Assembly: GCA_022758945.1 (NCBI GenBank)
Contig: JAEMQE010000175.1
Span: forward strand, 1 to 22,477
DNA length: 22,477 bases
Reading direction: 5' to 3'
From: Lentimicrobium sp.
Lineage (GTDB): Bacteria > Bacteroidota > Bacteroidia > Flavobacteriales > Flavobacteriaceae
A program made the translations under genes and the position numbers. How positions within the stretch are numbered: position 1 is the first letter of the stretch; each line of letters begins with the position of its first letter. The notes under the pieces are model-generated. The model had not been told where the DNA came from. It saw only the letters and a program-made list of their open reading frames with translations, and made no database searches. This document shows positions 14,615 to 22,153 of this stretch, one piece after another.

Positions 14615-14670
14615 CAGTTTTCAGTATTCAGTTTACAGCTGATATATTGAATATTATTTATTGAATATAT
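14615..14670 (+). repeat. Seven-base-period array after the fabG stop
   Basis: Eight units with 7-base spacing: CAGTTTT, CAGTATT, CAGTTTA, CAGCTGA, then TATATTG, AATATTA, TTTATTG, AATATAT. The first four belong to the CAGWTTN family; the last four include a 10-base repeat TATTGAATAT spaced by 14. The array fills the gap between fabG and the next gene. Confidence 0.75.
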
Positions 14671-14675
14671 AAACA

Positions 14676-16703
14676 ATGACAACAAACACAATTCTATTAC
14701 TATTGCTTTCTCTAATAATAGCAGGCGGTTTGTCGTTTTTTCAATATTTTTATAAAGCCAAAACTAAGTCGAAACTGAACTTGGTTTTGGCTTTTTTGCG
14801 TTTTCTGTCCATTTTTGGGATATTATTGTTGTTGATTAATCCAATAATGAGTCGAAAAACGCTAGAAACTATCAAAACACCTTTGCCAATAGTGGTGGAT
14901 AATTCAAGTTCTATTGTCGATTTAAAATCCAAAGAAACAACTTTGGAATTATATAAAAAGTTGTTCCAAAACAAAGAGTTACAAGAGAAATTTGACGTAC
15001 AATCGTATCGATTTGACAGAGATTTTCAACAGTCAGAAGAATTTGATTTTAAAGGAAAGCAAACGAATATTGATGAAGTTTCTAAAAATCTGAAAAGTAT
15101 TTATAAAAACATCATTTTTCCAACGATTTTAATTACGGACGGAAACCAAACCTCGGGCAACGATTATGTATATAGTTTTGATTCGAATAACAAGGTTTAT
15201 CCGTTAGTCGTTGGTGATACAACGAAATTTTTGGATTTGAAAGTGATACAATTGAATGTCAATAAATATGCTTTTCAAAAGAATAAATTTCCTGTGGAAG
15301 TGTTTTTGCAGTATTCAGGAAACAAAAGTGTAAATGCAGATTTTAGTATTTCGCAAGGAAATTCAGTTTTGAGTAAGCAAACAGTTTTATTTTCTCCATC
15401 CAAAAAATCAGTAGTTTTAGACGTTTTGCTTCCTGCTGACAAAGTAGGATTGCAAGTATTTAAAGCTATTATTTCTTCCAAAGAAAAAGAGAAAAATACC
15501 TATAATAATACCAAGAATTTTGCAGTTGAAGTCATAGATCAAAAGACTAATGTAGCTATTATTTCGGCTATAGATCATCCTGATATTGGTGCATTGAAGA
15601 GAGCTATTGAAACTAATGCTCAACGAAAAGTAATCATTGTTAAACCTAAAGATGTCAATTCATTACAAGATTATAATATTTTAATTTTGTACCAACCAAC
15701 AAACGAATTCAAATCAGTTTTTGAGAAAAATAAATTAGCTGGAATCAACACTCTTATTATCACGGGAAACAATACCGATTTCAATTTTCTAAACCAACAA
15801 CAAAGCAATTTGACCTTCAAAATGAGCGGTCAAAAAGAAGATTATTTGGCCGAATTCAATTCGCAATTCAATCTTTTTGCGATTGATAATTTAGGTTTCG
15901 AAAATTTTCCTCCTTTGCAAAATGCTTTTGGAACGGTAACCACAAACGGAACGGTTTCGACTTTGCTTTCCTCCAAAATTAGAAATATAGAAACGAATGC
16001 TCCTTTATTGGCTTTTGCCGAAAATCAAGGCAAACGTTCGGCTTTTCTTTTGGGAGAAAACAGTTGGAAATGGCGTTTGCAAAGTCACGTTGACAATCAA
16101 TCATTCGAAAAATTTGATATTTTCGTAGATAAAATTATTCAATTTTTGGCATCTAATGATTCCAAGAAATCCTTGGTGGTGAATCACGAAAGTTTTTATA
16201 ATTTTGGAGAATCCATCGAGATTTTGGCGTCTTATTTCAATAAAAATTACGAATTCGACGAAAAGGCTCGTTTGACGATTTCGGTAACCAATACAAAAAC
16301 AAAGCAAACCAAAAACTACGATTTACTGAAAGGCAATAATTCTTATAAAGTTAATCTTGACGGGCTTTCGGCTGGAGCTTATAATTTTTCGGTAAAAGAA
16401 TTAAATTCAAAAACAAGTTATTCGAGTCATTTTGAAATTCTGGATTTCGACATTGAAAAACAATTTGTAAATCCTGATGTGGAAAAATTGTCTCAATTGG
16501 CAACACAAACTCAAGGAAAAGTTCATTATCCAAATCAAGTTGACGCTCTGATAAAAACACTTTTGGAAAACGAAAATTACAAAGCGGTTCAGAAAGAAAT
16601 TGTTAGCAAAACTCCTTTAATTGATTGGGTTTGGTTACTGATTTTGATTGCAATTTCACTTTCAACAGAATGGTTTATCAGAAAATACAATGGAATGTTG
16701 TAG
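14676..16703 (+). CDS. VWA-type membrane protein
   Basis: This 675-residue protein has two N-terminal membrane helices (about 4-24 and 37-56), a large middle part, and one C-terminal helix (about 650-668). Directly after the second helix comes a von Willebrand A-like domain: the MIDAS motif DNSSS (75-79), Thr130 as the likely third-loop ligand, and ITDG (153-156). The layout resembles conserved Bacteroidota membrane proteins with VWA and beta-sandwich domains, probably exposed to the periplasm. No enzymatic motif is seen; the rest, about 170-640, likely contains beta-sandwich and glutamine-amidotransferase-like folds, but I cannot prove this from sequence alone. It lies 69 bases after fabG and 33 bases before a LysR gene. 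Confidence 0.7.
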   Translation: MTTNTILLLLLSLIIAGGLSFFQYFYKAKTKSKLNLVLAFLRFLSIFGILLLLINPIMSRKTLETIKTPLPIVVDNSSSIVDLKSKETTLELYKKLFQNKELQEKFDVQSYRFDRDFQQSEEFDFKGKQTNIDEVSKNLKSIYKNIIFPTILITDGNQTSGNDYVYSFDSNNKVYPLVVGDTTKFLDLKVIQLNVNKYAFQKNKFPVEVFLQYSGNKSVNADFSISQGNSVLSKQTVLFSPSKKSVVLDVLLPADKVGLQVFKAIISSKEKEKNTYNNTKNFAVEVIDQKTNVAIISAIDHPDIGALKRAIETNAQRKVIIVKPKDVNSLQDYNILILYQPTNEFKSVFEKNKLAGINTLIITGNNTDFNFLNQQQSNLTFKMSGQKEDYLAEFNSQFNLFAIDNLGFENFPPLQNAFGTVTTNGTVSTLLSSKIRNIETNAPLLAFAENQGKRSAFLLGENSWKWRLQSHVDNQSFEKFDIFVDKIIQFLASNDSKKSLVVNHESFYNFGESIEILASYFNKNYEFDEKARLTISVTNTKTKQTKNYDLLKGNNSYKVNLDGLSAGAYNFSVKELNSKTSYSSHFEILDFDIEKQFVNPDVEKLSQLATQTQGKVHYPNQVDALIKTLLENENYKAVQKEIVSKTPLIDWVWLLILIAISLSTEWFIRKYNGML

Positions 16704-16736
16704 TTATAAATTCCGCTAAATGCAAAAACAGAAATT

Positions 16737-17633
16737 ATGGATTTTAGACTAAAAGTATTCTTTACGGTTGCCAATAGGTTGAGTTTTACGAAAGCTGCAA
16801 AGGAATTATTTATCACGCAACCTGCTGTTTCTAAACACATTCAAGAATTGGAAGAACAATATAAAATTAAATTTTTTGAAAGAAACGGTTCTAAAATTTC
16901 ACTTACCAATGCTGGCGAACAATTGTTAAAACACACTAAAAACATTTTTGAAGTTTATAGGGAAATAGATTTTGATATGAGTGCACTCATTAATCAGCAG
17001 CGTGGATTGCTTCGATTGGGAGCCAGCACAACCATTTCGCAATATATAATTCCTCCGCTTTTGGCTCGTTTTCATCAAAAACTACAAGAAATAAAGGTCA
17101 ATTTACTGAACGGAAATACAGAGCAAATTGAAAATGCTTTATTGAACAAAGAGATTGAAATAGGAATTGTTGAAGGGCAATCTAAAAATCAATCCATTAA
17201 ATACATCGAATTTTTAAAAGATGAATTAGTATTGGTTTGCAACAATAAAAATCCTTTAATTAACAAAGAACAACTAAGTCAAGAGGATTTAAAATCGATG
17301 CGATTTGTGATGCGGGAACAAGGTTCAGGAACACTTGAAGTAATTGAATATGCATTAAAACCTTTTGAAATCAATCTTTCGCAATTAACAATTGAAATGC
17401 AATTAGGAAGTACCGAAAGCATTAAATCATATTTAATGAATTCCGATTGTGTTGCTTTTATTTCAATACATGCTATAGAAAAAGAGCTTAAAAATAATGA
17501 ATTGGTCATTCTTGATATTGATAATTTAGTTATAGAGCGATTTTTCTATATTATCACTTTACAAGGAAAAGTAAATGCGCTTTCGGAATTGTTTATAAAA
17601 AATATGGCAAGTTATTATAATTTAAAGTTATAG
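16737..17633 (+). CDS. LysR family transcriptional regulator
   Basis: This 298-residue regulator has an N-terminal winged helix-turn-helix at about 5-62 (FTKAAKELFITQPAVSKHIQELE, with NGSKISLTNAGEQLL) and a periplasmic-binding-protein-like effector domain from about 90. LysR proteins bind dyads near target promoters and respond to a small ligand. The next gene is a YeiH-type transporter. In Escherichia coli the LysR regulator YeiE sits beside yeiH, so this protein probably controls 17709-18689. A dyad in the 75-base gap supports that. The effector (sulfite or another anion or thiol) is inference from the E. coli pairing. Confidence 0.88.
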   Translation: MDFRLKVFFTVANRLSFTKAAKELFITQPAVSKHIQELEEQYKIKFFERNGSKISLTNAGEQLLKHTKNIFEVYREIDFDMSALINQQRGLLRLGASTTISQYIIPPLLARFHQKLQEIKVNLLNGNTEQIENALLNKEIEIGIVEGQSKNQSIKYIEFLKDELVLVCNNKNPLINKEQLSQEDLKSMRFVMREQGSGTLEVIEYALKPFEINLSQLTIEMQLGSTESIKSYLMNSDCVAFISIHAIEKELKNNELVILDIDNLVIERFFYIITLQGKVNALSELFIKNMASYYNLKL

Positions 17634-17642
17634 CGGATTATC

Positions 17643-17687
17643 TTTTACAATTGGCAAAAATGGATTAATCTTTTCACCTTTGTAAAA
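17643..17687. promoter_or_regulatory. Dyad and promoter region between LysR and YeiH genes
   Basis: A perfect inverted repeat TTTTACAA (17643-17650) and TTGTAAAA (17680-17687) is followed by a third partial copy, TTTTACATTG, over the transporter start. The right arm overlaps a one-mismatch -7 element CACCTTTG (17675-17682), and a TTGG (17651-17654) could serve as -33. A LysR-type site is inferred. Confidence 0.45.
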
Positions 17688-17708
17688 TAATAATTCAACT
17701 ATTTTACA

Positions 17709-18689
17709 TTGGGAACGTCTCAAAATACAATTCAGAAACAAGCTCCATTATACTTCAAAGTAAGTAGAAGACAACAACGAATCATTTTTATTTTGTTGCT
17801 ATTGTTTTGTATGACTTCTTTGATTTCTCCGCCAATTGCTTTATTGCTGGGTTTAATTGTCGCTAATTTTTCGGGACATCCTTATTTGCCACTTAACCAT
17901 AAAGCTACTCATATTTTATTGCAGGTTTCGGTGGTAGGATTGGGTTTTGGAATGAGCATAAACAATGCTTTTTCAGCAGGAAAAGAAGGTTTTTTCTTCA
18001 CCATTGCATCTATTTTTAGCACATTGATTTTGGGTGCTTTATTAGGAAAATGGTTTAATATTGAGAAGAAAACTTCGCATTTAATTTCGTGTGGAACCGC
18101 CATTTGTGGTGGAAGTGCCATTGCAGCCATTGCGCCAGTAATAAAATCAAATGAAAAGCAAACTTCTGTAGCTTTGGGAGTGATATTCATTTTGAATTCG
18201 GTAGCTTTATTTTTGTTTCCAGTTGTGGGACATTGGTTAGGATTATCACAAAAAGAATTTGGTTTGTGGTGTGCCATTGCTATTCACGACACAAGTTCTG
18301 TTGTTGGTGCCGCCAATAAATATGGTTTTGAAGCATTACAAATTGCCACAACCGTAAAATTAGCCCGCGCCTTATGGATTATTCCAATCGCTTTAATCAC
18401 TTCAGTAGTATTCAAAAATGAATCAAGAAAAATCAAAATTCCTTATTTTATTGGATTGTTTATTTTGGCAATGTTAATGAATACTTATGTTTCAAAAACA
18501 GCAATAATTGCTCCTTATTTAGTTTCAATTGCTAAAATTGGACTTACATTAACCTTGTTTTTAATTGGAGCAGGATTGAATATAAATATATTGAAATCAG
18601 TAGGCATAAAACCTTTATTTCAAGGTATTTTACTTTGGATGTTTATAGCGATTGGATCTCTGGTTGCTATTATATATTTCAATTCTTAG
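17709..18689 (+). CDS. YeiH family putative sulfate exporter (UPF0324)
   Basis: This 326-residue polytopic membrane protein has roughly nine to ten hydrophobic helices. Family signatures are visible: CGTAICGGSAIAAIAPVI, AIAIHDTSSVVGAA and the C-terminal LFLIGAGLNINILKSVG. YeiH proteins are annotated as putative sulfate or sulfonate exporters, but the substrate is not established. The start is a TTG at 17709; the only nearby internal ATG would cut into the first helix, so TTG is preferred. It follows the LysR gene and a dyad, suggesting ligand-controlled expression. Confidence 0.85.
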   Translation: MGTSQNTIQKQAPLYFKVSRRQQRIIFILLLLFCMTSLISPPIALLLGLIVANFSGHPYLPLNHKATHILLQVSVVGLGFGMSINNAFSAGKEGFFFTIASIFSTLILGALLGKWFNIEKKTSHLISCGTAICGGSAIAAIAPVIKSNEKQTSVALGVIFILNSVALFLFPVVGHWLGLSQKEFGLWCAIAIHDTSSVVGAANKYGFEALQIATTVKLARALWIIPIALITSVVFKNESRKIKIPYFIGLFILAMLMNTYVSKTAIIAPYLVSIAKIGLTLTLFLIGAGLNINILKSVGIKPLFQGILLWMFIAIGSLVAIIYFNS

Positions 18690-18738
18690 AATTAATTATT
18701 CAAAATTATAATTTAAAATCTGGTAGGGTTATTCCTTT

Positions 18739-18746
18739 TATATTTG
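18739..18746 (+). promoter_or_regulatory. Possible -7 element upstream of the thioredoxin-apbE cluster
   Basis: TATATTTG matches TAnnTTTG, about 220 bases before the thioredoxin-like ATG. The -33 region is weak. No gene or terminator was recognised in the remaining AT-rich gap from 18690 to 18965. Confidence 0.3.
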
Positions 18747-18965
18747 TTTCTTATCAGATGGGAAGTTTTTTTTTGATAGATTCGGAACAAAAACACACCA
18801 TGTAATGACCTTTGAAATCCGTCCACTCTTAAATTTTTTCCTTAATAAAGCTTTAAAGTTAATGTTTGCTTAAATATTTAGGCCCGAGTAGTGAATGACA
18901 ATAAAAATAATAATTTTACAAAAAATTAGTAAAAATTTAAAAAATATAATTTAAGTTCAAAGAAT

Positions 18966-19400
18966 ATGAAAAAAAGTTTAATTTTTATATTGCTTTTTAT
19001 GGTGACATTGGGTTATTCACAAGAATGGAAATCTAATTTAGAAGAAGCTAAAAAAGAGGCAACGGAACAAAATAAAAAGATTCTTTTAGTTTTTTCAGGT
19101 TCAGATTGGTGTGCTCCTTGTATCAAACTAGATAAAAATGTATGGCAATCTGAAGCTTTTAAAAACGAAAGCCAAAAAAGTTGGATTTTGATTAAAGCTG
19201 ATTTTCCAAAGAAAAAAGCAGACTTGCTTTCTCCGGAATTGACCTCAAATAATGAGAAATTGGCTGAAAAGTATAATAAAGAAGGTAACTTTCCATTAGT
19301 TGTTTTACTGGACAAAAACGGAAAAGTGGTAGGTGAAAAAGGATATGCCAATATTTCGGCTGAAGATTATATTCAAGCAATCCATTCAATGGAAAATTAA
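18966..19400 (+). CDS. Periplasmic thioredoxin-fold protein
   Basis: This 144-residue secreted protein has a signal peptide (residues 1-19, ending GYSQ) and a thioredoxin fold. The active site is DWCAPC (Cys49 and Cys52), and a cis-Pro appears in NFPLVVLLD near 107-115. The Thioredoxin_7 / DsbD-gamma-like pattern suits a thiol-disulfide exchange role in the periplasm. Its stop overlaps the ATG of apbE by one base, so the two are coupled. With the Cys-rich tail of the DUF4266 lipoprotein two genes on, a likely job is keeping those Cys residues reduced or maturing them. That link is inference. Confidence 0.85.
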   Translation: MKKSLIFILLFMVTLGYSQEWKSNLEEAKKEATEQNKKILLVFSGSDWCAPCIKLDKNVWQSEAFKNESQKSWILIKADFPKKKADLLSPELTSNNEKLAEKYNKEGNFPLVVLLDKNGKVVGEKGYANISAEDYIQAIHSMEN

Positions 19401-20395
19401 TGAAAAAATTACTGTTTTTTGGAATAGTATTATTTACAATTTCCTCCTTTGGACAAATAGTTCATAGGAGGAAATTGTATATGATGACCAGTCCATTCGA
19501 AATGACAGTGGTTGCCAAAGATACTATTCAAGGTAATGAATGGATTGATGCTGCTATTGCTGAAGTATCGAGAATAGAAAATTTAGTTTCCGATTGGAAG
19601 CCTGAAACTCAAATATCTCACGTCAACCAGAACGCAGGAATTAAGCCCGTTAAAGTTGATGATGAAATCTTCCAATTGATTCAACGCGCTATTAAAGTTT
19701 CTAAACTTACTGATGGTGCTTTCGATATTTCGTATGCTTCGATGGATAAAATATGGAAATTTGACGGTTCAATGAAGGAAATGCCAACACCAGAAGCCAT
19801 CCAAAAATCGGTTGAAAAAGTAGGTTACCAGAAAATTATTCTCGACGAAAAGGAAAAAACAGTTTTCTTGAGAGATAAAGGAATGAAATTGGGTCTTGGC
19901 GGAATTGCACAAGGTTTTATTGCCGATAAAATTAAAACTTTGTTAGTTTCCAAAGGTTGTACTTCAGGAATTGCAAATGTTTCAGGAGATATTTGCGCCT
20001 GGGGAAAACAACCTGACGGAAAACCATGGACTGTGGGAATTGTAAATCCAATGAATAAAAATAAGATTTTCGCAACATTTCCCCTCGTTGACAGTGCTGT
20101 AGAAACTTCAGGAACTTATGAAAGATATGTTGTTTTTAACGGAATAAGATACAGTCATATTATCAACCCAAAAACGGGTTATCCGGCACAAGGAATTGTG
20201 AGTGTGACCACTTTTGCAAAACAAACCGAAATGGCCGATGTTTTGGCAAAAGGGGTTTTTCTTTTTGGCGTTGATGCAGGTTTGAATTTCATAAATCAAC
20301 TCAAAGGAATCGAATGTATTATTGTGGATGACAAAGGTAAAATATATACTTCGAAAGGCATTCATTTAGAAAAAATGGATTTGTGGAGCAATTAG
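19400..20395 (+). CDS. apbE: FAD:protein FMN transferase ApbE
   Basis: ApbE moves FMN from FAD to a Ser or Thr of a target protein outside the cytoplasm. The 331-residue protein has a signal peptide (1-18) without a lipobox Cys, so it is probably soluble in the periplasm. Family motifs are clear: MTSPFEMTV near 29-37, TDGAFDIS (104-111), LGLGGIAQGFIADKI (164-178), NVSGDICAWG (193-202), SGTYERY and YSHIINPKTGYP (251-262). The Mg-site segment reads MADVLAKGVFLFG: the usual Asp is Asp280, but the residue four on, normally Thr, is Lys284. It is coupled to the upstream thioredoxin and followed 39 bases later by the DUF4266 gene. Confidence 0.93.
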   Translation: MKKLLFFGIVLFTISSFGQIVHRRKLYMMTSPFEMTVVAKDTIQGNEWIDAAIAEVSRIENLVSDWKPETQISHVNQNAGIKPVKVDDEIFQLIQRAIKVSKLTDGAFDISYASMDKIWKFDGSMKEMPTPEAIQKSVEKVGYQKIILDEKEKTVFLRDKGMKLGLGGIAQGFIADKIKTLLVSKGCTSGIANVSGDICAWGKQPDGKPWTVGIVNPMNKNKIFATFPLVDSAVETSGTYERYVVFNGIRYSHIINPKTGYPAQGIVSVTTFAKQTEMADVLAKGVFLFGVDAGLNFINQLKGIECIIVDDKGKIYTSKGIHLEKMDLWSN

Positions 20396-20434
20396 ATTTC
20401 AAATATATTACAGATAAATAGCAACAAAATAAAT

Positions 20435-20644
20435 ATGAAAAAATTAGTATTGTTAGCGGTGGTATTCTTGGTTTTACAGTCGTGCAATTCGGTTAAACCT
20501 TATGAAATGCAAAAAATAAACGACCCGGATATGAAGCTTACAGCCAGAACTACCGAAAAATACGAAAGTACTTTTCAGGTATATCGAGAAGGTGCGGCTG
20601 GAGCCAATGGAGGAAAATCGGGTGGCGGTTGTGGATGCAATTAA
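20435..20644 (+). CDS. DUF4266 lipoprotein with Gly/Cys tail
   Basis: This 69-residue lipoprotein has a signal peptide ending at a lipobox (VLQSC, lipid-bearing Cys17), a short charged middle part, VYREGAAGANGG, and the C-terminal tail SGGGCGCN with Cys66 and Cys68. The tail and size fit DUF4266, a family found beside DUF3570 and ApbE genes. The CxC pair could bind metal or act in thiol exchange with the thioredoxin encoded upstream. No FMN target motif is seen here. It starts 39 bases after apbE and stops nine bases before the DUF3570 ATG. Confidence 0.85.
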   Translation: MKKLVLLAVVFLVLQSCNSVKPYEMQKINDPDMKLTARTTEKYESTFQVYREGAAGANGGKSGGGCGCN

Positions 20645-20653
20645 TTTATTAGA

Positions 20654-22096
20654 ATGAAAAAAATTATTCTATTATCCTGTTTGTTTACTCGCTTTATTTC
20701 TATTGCTCAAGAGAAAGATACTACATCGGTCTTTAAAAAACGGGTTCTTGAAAGTACAGAAGTAGATTTTTTATCTAGTTATTATAATCAAGACGGAACT
20801 CACGCAGCAGTTTCCGGTGGTTTAGGAACTGAGAAATTGTCTGATTTTGCAACTAATATTGTTGTGGCAACTCCGCTGAATGATGATGATGTTTTGACTT
20901 TTGATGTTGGACTTTCGGCTTACACATCAGCATCTTCGAGCAATGTAAACCCATTTAGTAATTCTACAACATCAACTTCTTCAGGAGCTTCTGGTCACGT
21001 TACGACAACTACTGTAAACGATACTCCTCCGGTGGGAACACCTTGGCAGGCATCATCTGGAGCATCAAAAGGAGGAACTCTTTGGGCCTTGAATTCAAAT
21101 TATAGCCATAGTTCTGATGACAGAAATTTCATTTGGAATGCAGATTTGTCATTATCTACTGAATTTAATTATAAATCATTTGGATTTGGGGGAGGAGTTA
21201 CCAAACTTTTCAACGATAAAGATTCTGAAATTTCTTTAAAATCAAATATTTATCTTGACAATTGGAAAATTATATATCCAACTGAATTGCATGAATATGA
21301 AAAATATGGAAACGATTTCCAATTGTATGGCTATTTTAAAGGAGTTGCTATATTAGATCAGAACGGAAACGTGACTACAGCTTATTTGCCAAATACATTC
21401 ACACCTTGGACTTCAACAAAAAGAAACTCTTATTCAGTCTCTTTGAGTTTTTCCCAAATACTTTCAAAGAAATCTCAAATTTCAATATTTACTGATATTT
21501 TGCAACAGCAAGGCCAACTTTCGACACCTTATCAAAGGGTTTATTTTGCTGATAAAGCGAATTATTACATTGGAAAAGCTGAATATATTCCGGTTTATGA
21601 AACATCAGCAAATGCAGGTGTTTATCATTTGGCTGATGATATTGAAAGAATGCCAAATACCCGATTTAAGGTGCCAATAGGATTAAGATGGAATTATTAT
21701 GTCAATGAAAAAATTGCGCTGCGAACCTACTATCGCTACTATTGGGATGATTGGGGAATAAATGCTCACACAGCAAACATCGAAATTCCTTATAAAATAT
21801 CCGATAAATTTACTGTTTATCCAATGTATCGTTATTATGTTCAGACGGCTGCGAAGTATTTTGCTTCTTATGAAAAACATCTTTCAACAGAACAATACTA
21901 TACATCGGATTATGATTTATCAGCTTTTTCTGCAAATCAATATGGGTTTGGAGTAGATTATACCGATATTTTTGCAAACGGAACTTTTTTTGGTATGGGA
22001 GTTAAGAACATTGATTTTAGATTCAATCATTATTCAAGAAGTGATGGTTTGAGTGCTAATATTGGAACTTTAGGAATTAAGTTTATAATACAATAG
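20654..22096 (+). CDS. DUF3570 outer-membrane barrel protein
   Basis: This 480-residue protein has a signal peptide (1-19, ending SIAQ) and then repeated amphipathic beta strands with aromatic girdles, as in outer-membrane beta barrels; the last strand is IGTLGIKFIIQ. DUF3570 proteins have no established biochemical role. A Ser/Thr-rich insert at about 92-142 contains SGAS twice, at 110-113 and 135-138. ApbE targets carry a (S/T)GA(T/S) core, so this segment is a candidate flavinylation site; that is inference. A paralogue follows after 57 bases, starting with a nearly identical mature N terminus. Confidence 0.85.
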   Translation: MKKIILLSCLFTRFISIAQEKDTTSVFKKRVLESTEVDFLSSYYNQDGTHAAVSGGLGTEKLSDFATNIVVATPLNDDDVLTFDVGLSAYTSASSSNVNPFSNSTTSTSSGASGHVTTTTVNDTPPVGTPWQASSGASKGGTLWALNSNYSHSSDDRNFIWNADLSLSTEFNYKSFGFGGGVTKLFNDKDSEISLKSNIYLDNWKIIYPTELHEYEKYGNDFQLYGYFKGVAILDQNGNVTTAYLPNTFTPWTSTKRNSYSVSLSFSQILSKKSQISIFTDILQQQGQLSTPYQRVYFADKANYYIGKAEYIPVYETSANAGVYHLADDIERMPNTRFKVPIGLRWNYYVNEKIALRTYYRYYWDDWGINAHTANIEIPYKISDKFTVYPMYRYYVQTAAKYFASYEKHLSTEQYYTSDYDLSAFSANQYGFGVDYTDIFANGTFFGMGVKNIDFRFNHYSRSDGLSANIGTLGIKFIIQ

Positions 22097-22117
22097 TATT
22101 CTCAAATGTTAATGAAA

Positions 22118-22153
22118 ATAGCTGGCTTTTGCAGTTGTAATTATTCAAAAAAA
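22118..22153 (+). repeat. Decayed copy of the DUF4266 3' end
   Basis: In the frame of the next gene these bases read IAGFCSCNY then SKK, matching the end SGGGCGCN plus stop of the DUF4266 gene at 20618-20644. Codons line up without gaps, the stop TAA has become TAT, and both copies keep nine bases before an ATGAAAAAA start. It marks the left part of a 1500-base tandem duplication. Confidence 0.6.

Noticed and set aside
14615..14670. Heptamer and octamer arrays as a CRISPR array
   Set aside because: Units are 7 or 8 bases with no unique spacers, and no cas genes occur in the window.
17909..18277. Open frame of 122 codons on the minus strand
   Set aside because: It is wholly inside the YeiH-type gene, whose membrane signatures are clear, and the antisense protein has no family pattern.
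22106..22153. Upstream ATG at 22106 as the start of the second DUF3570 gene
   Set aside because: The extra residues are a DUF4266-tail relic, and they would place polar residues before the signal peptide.
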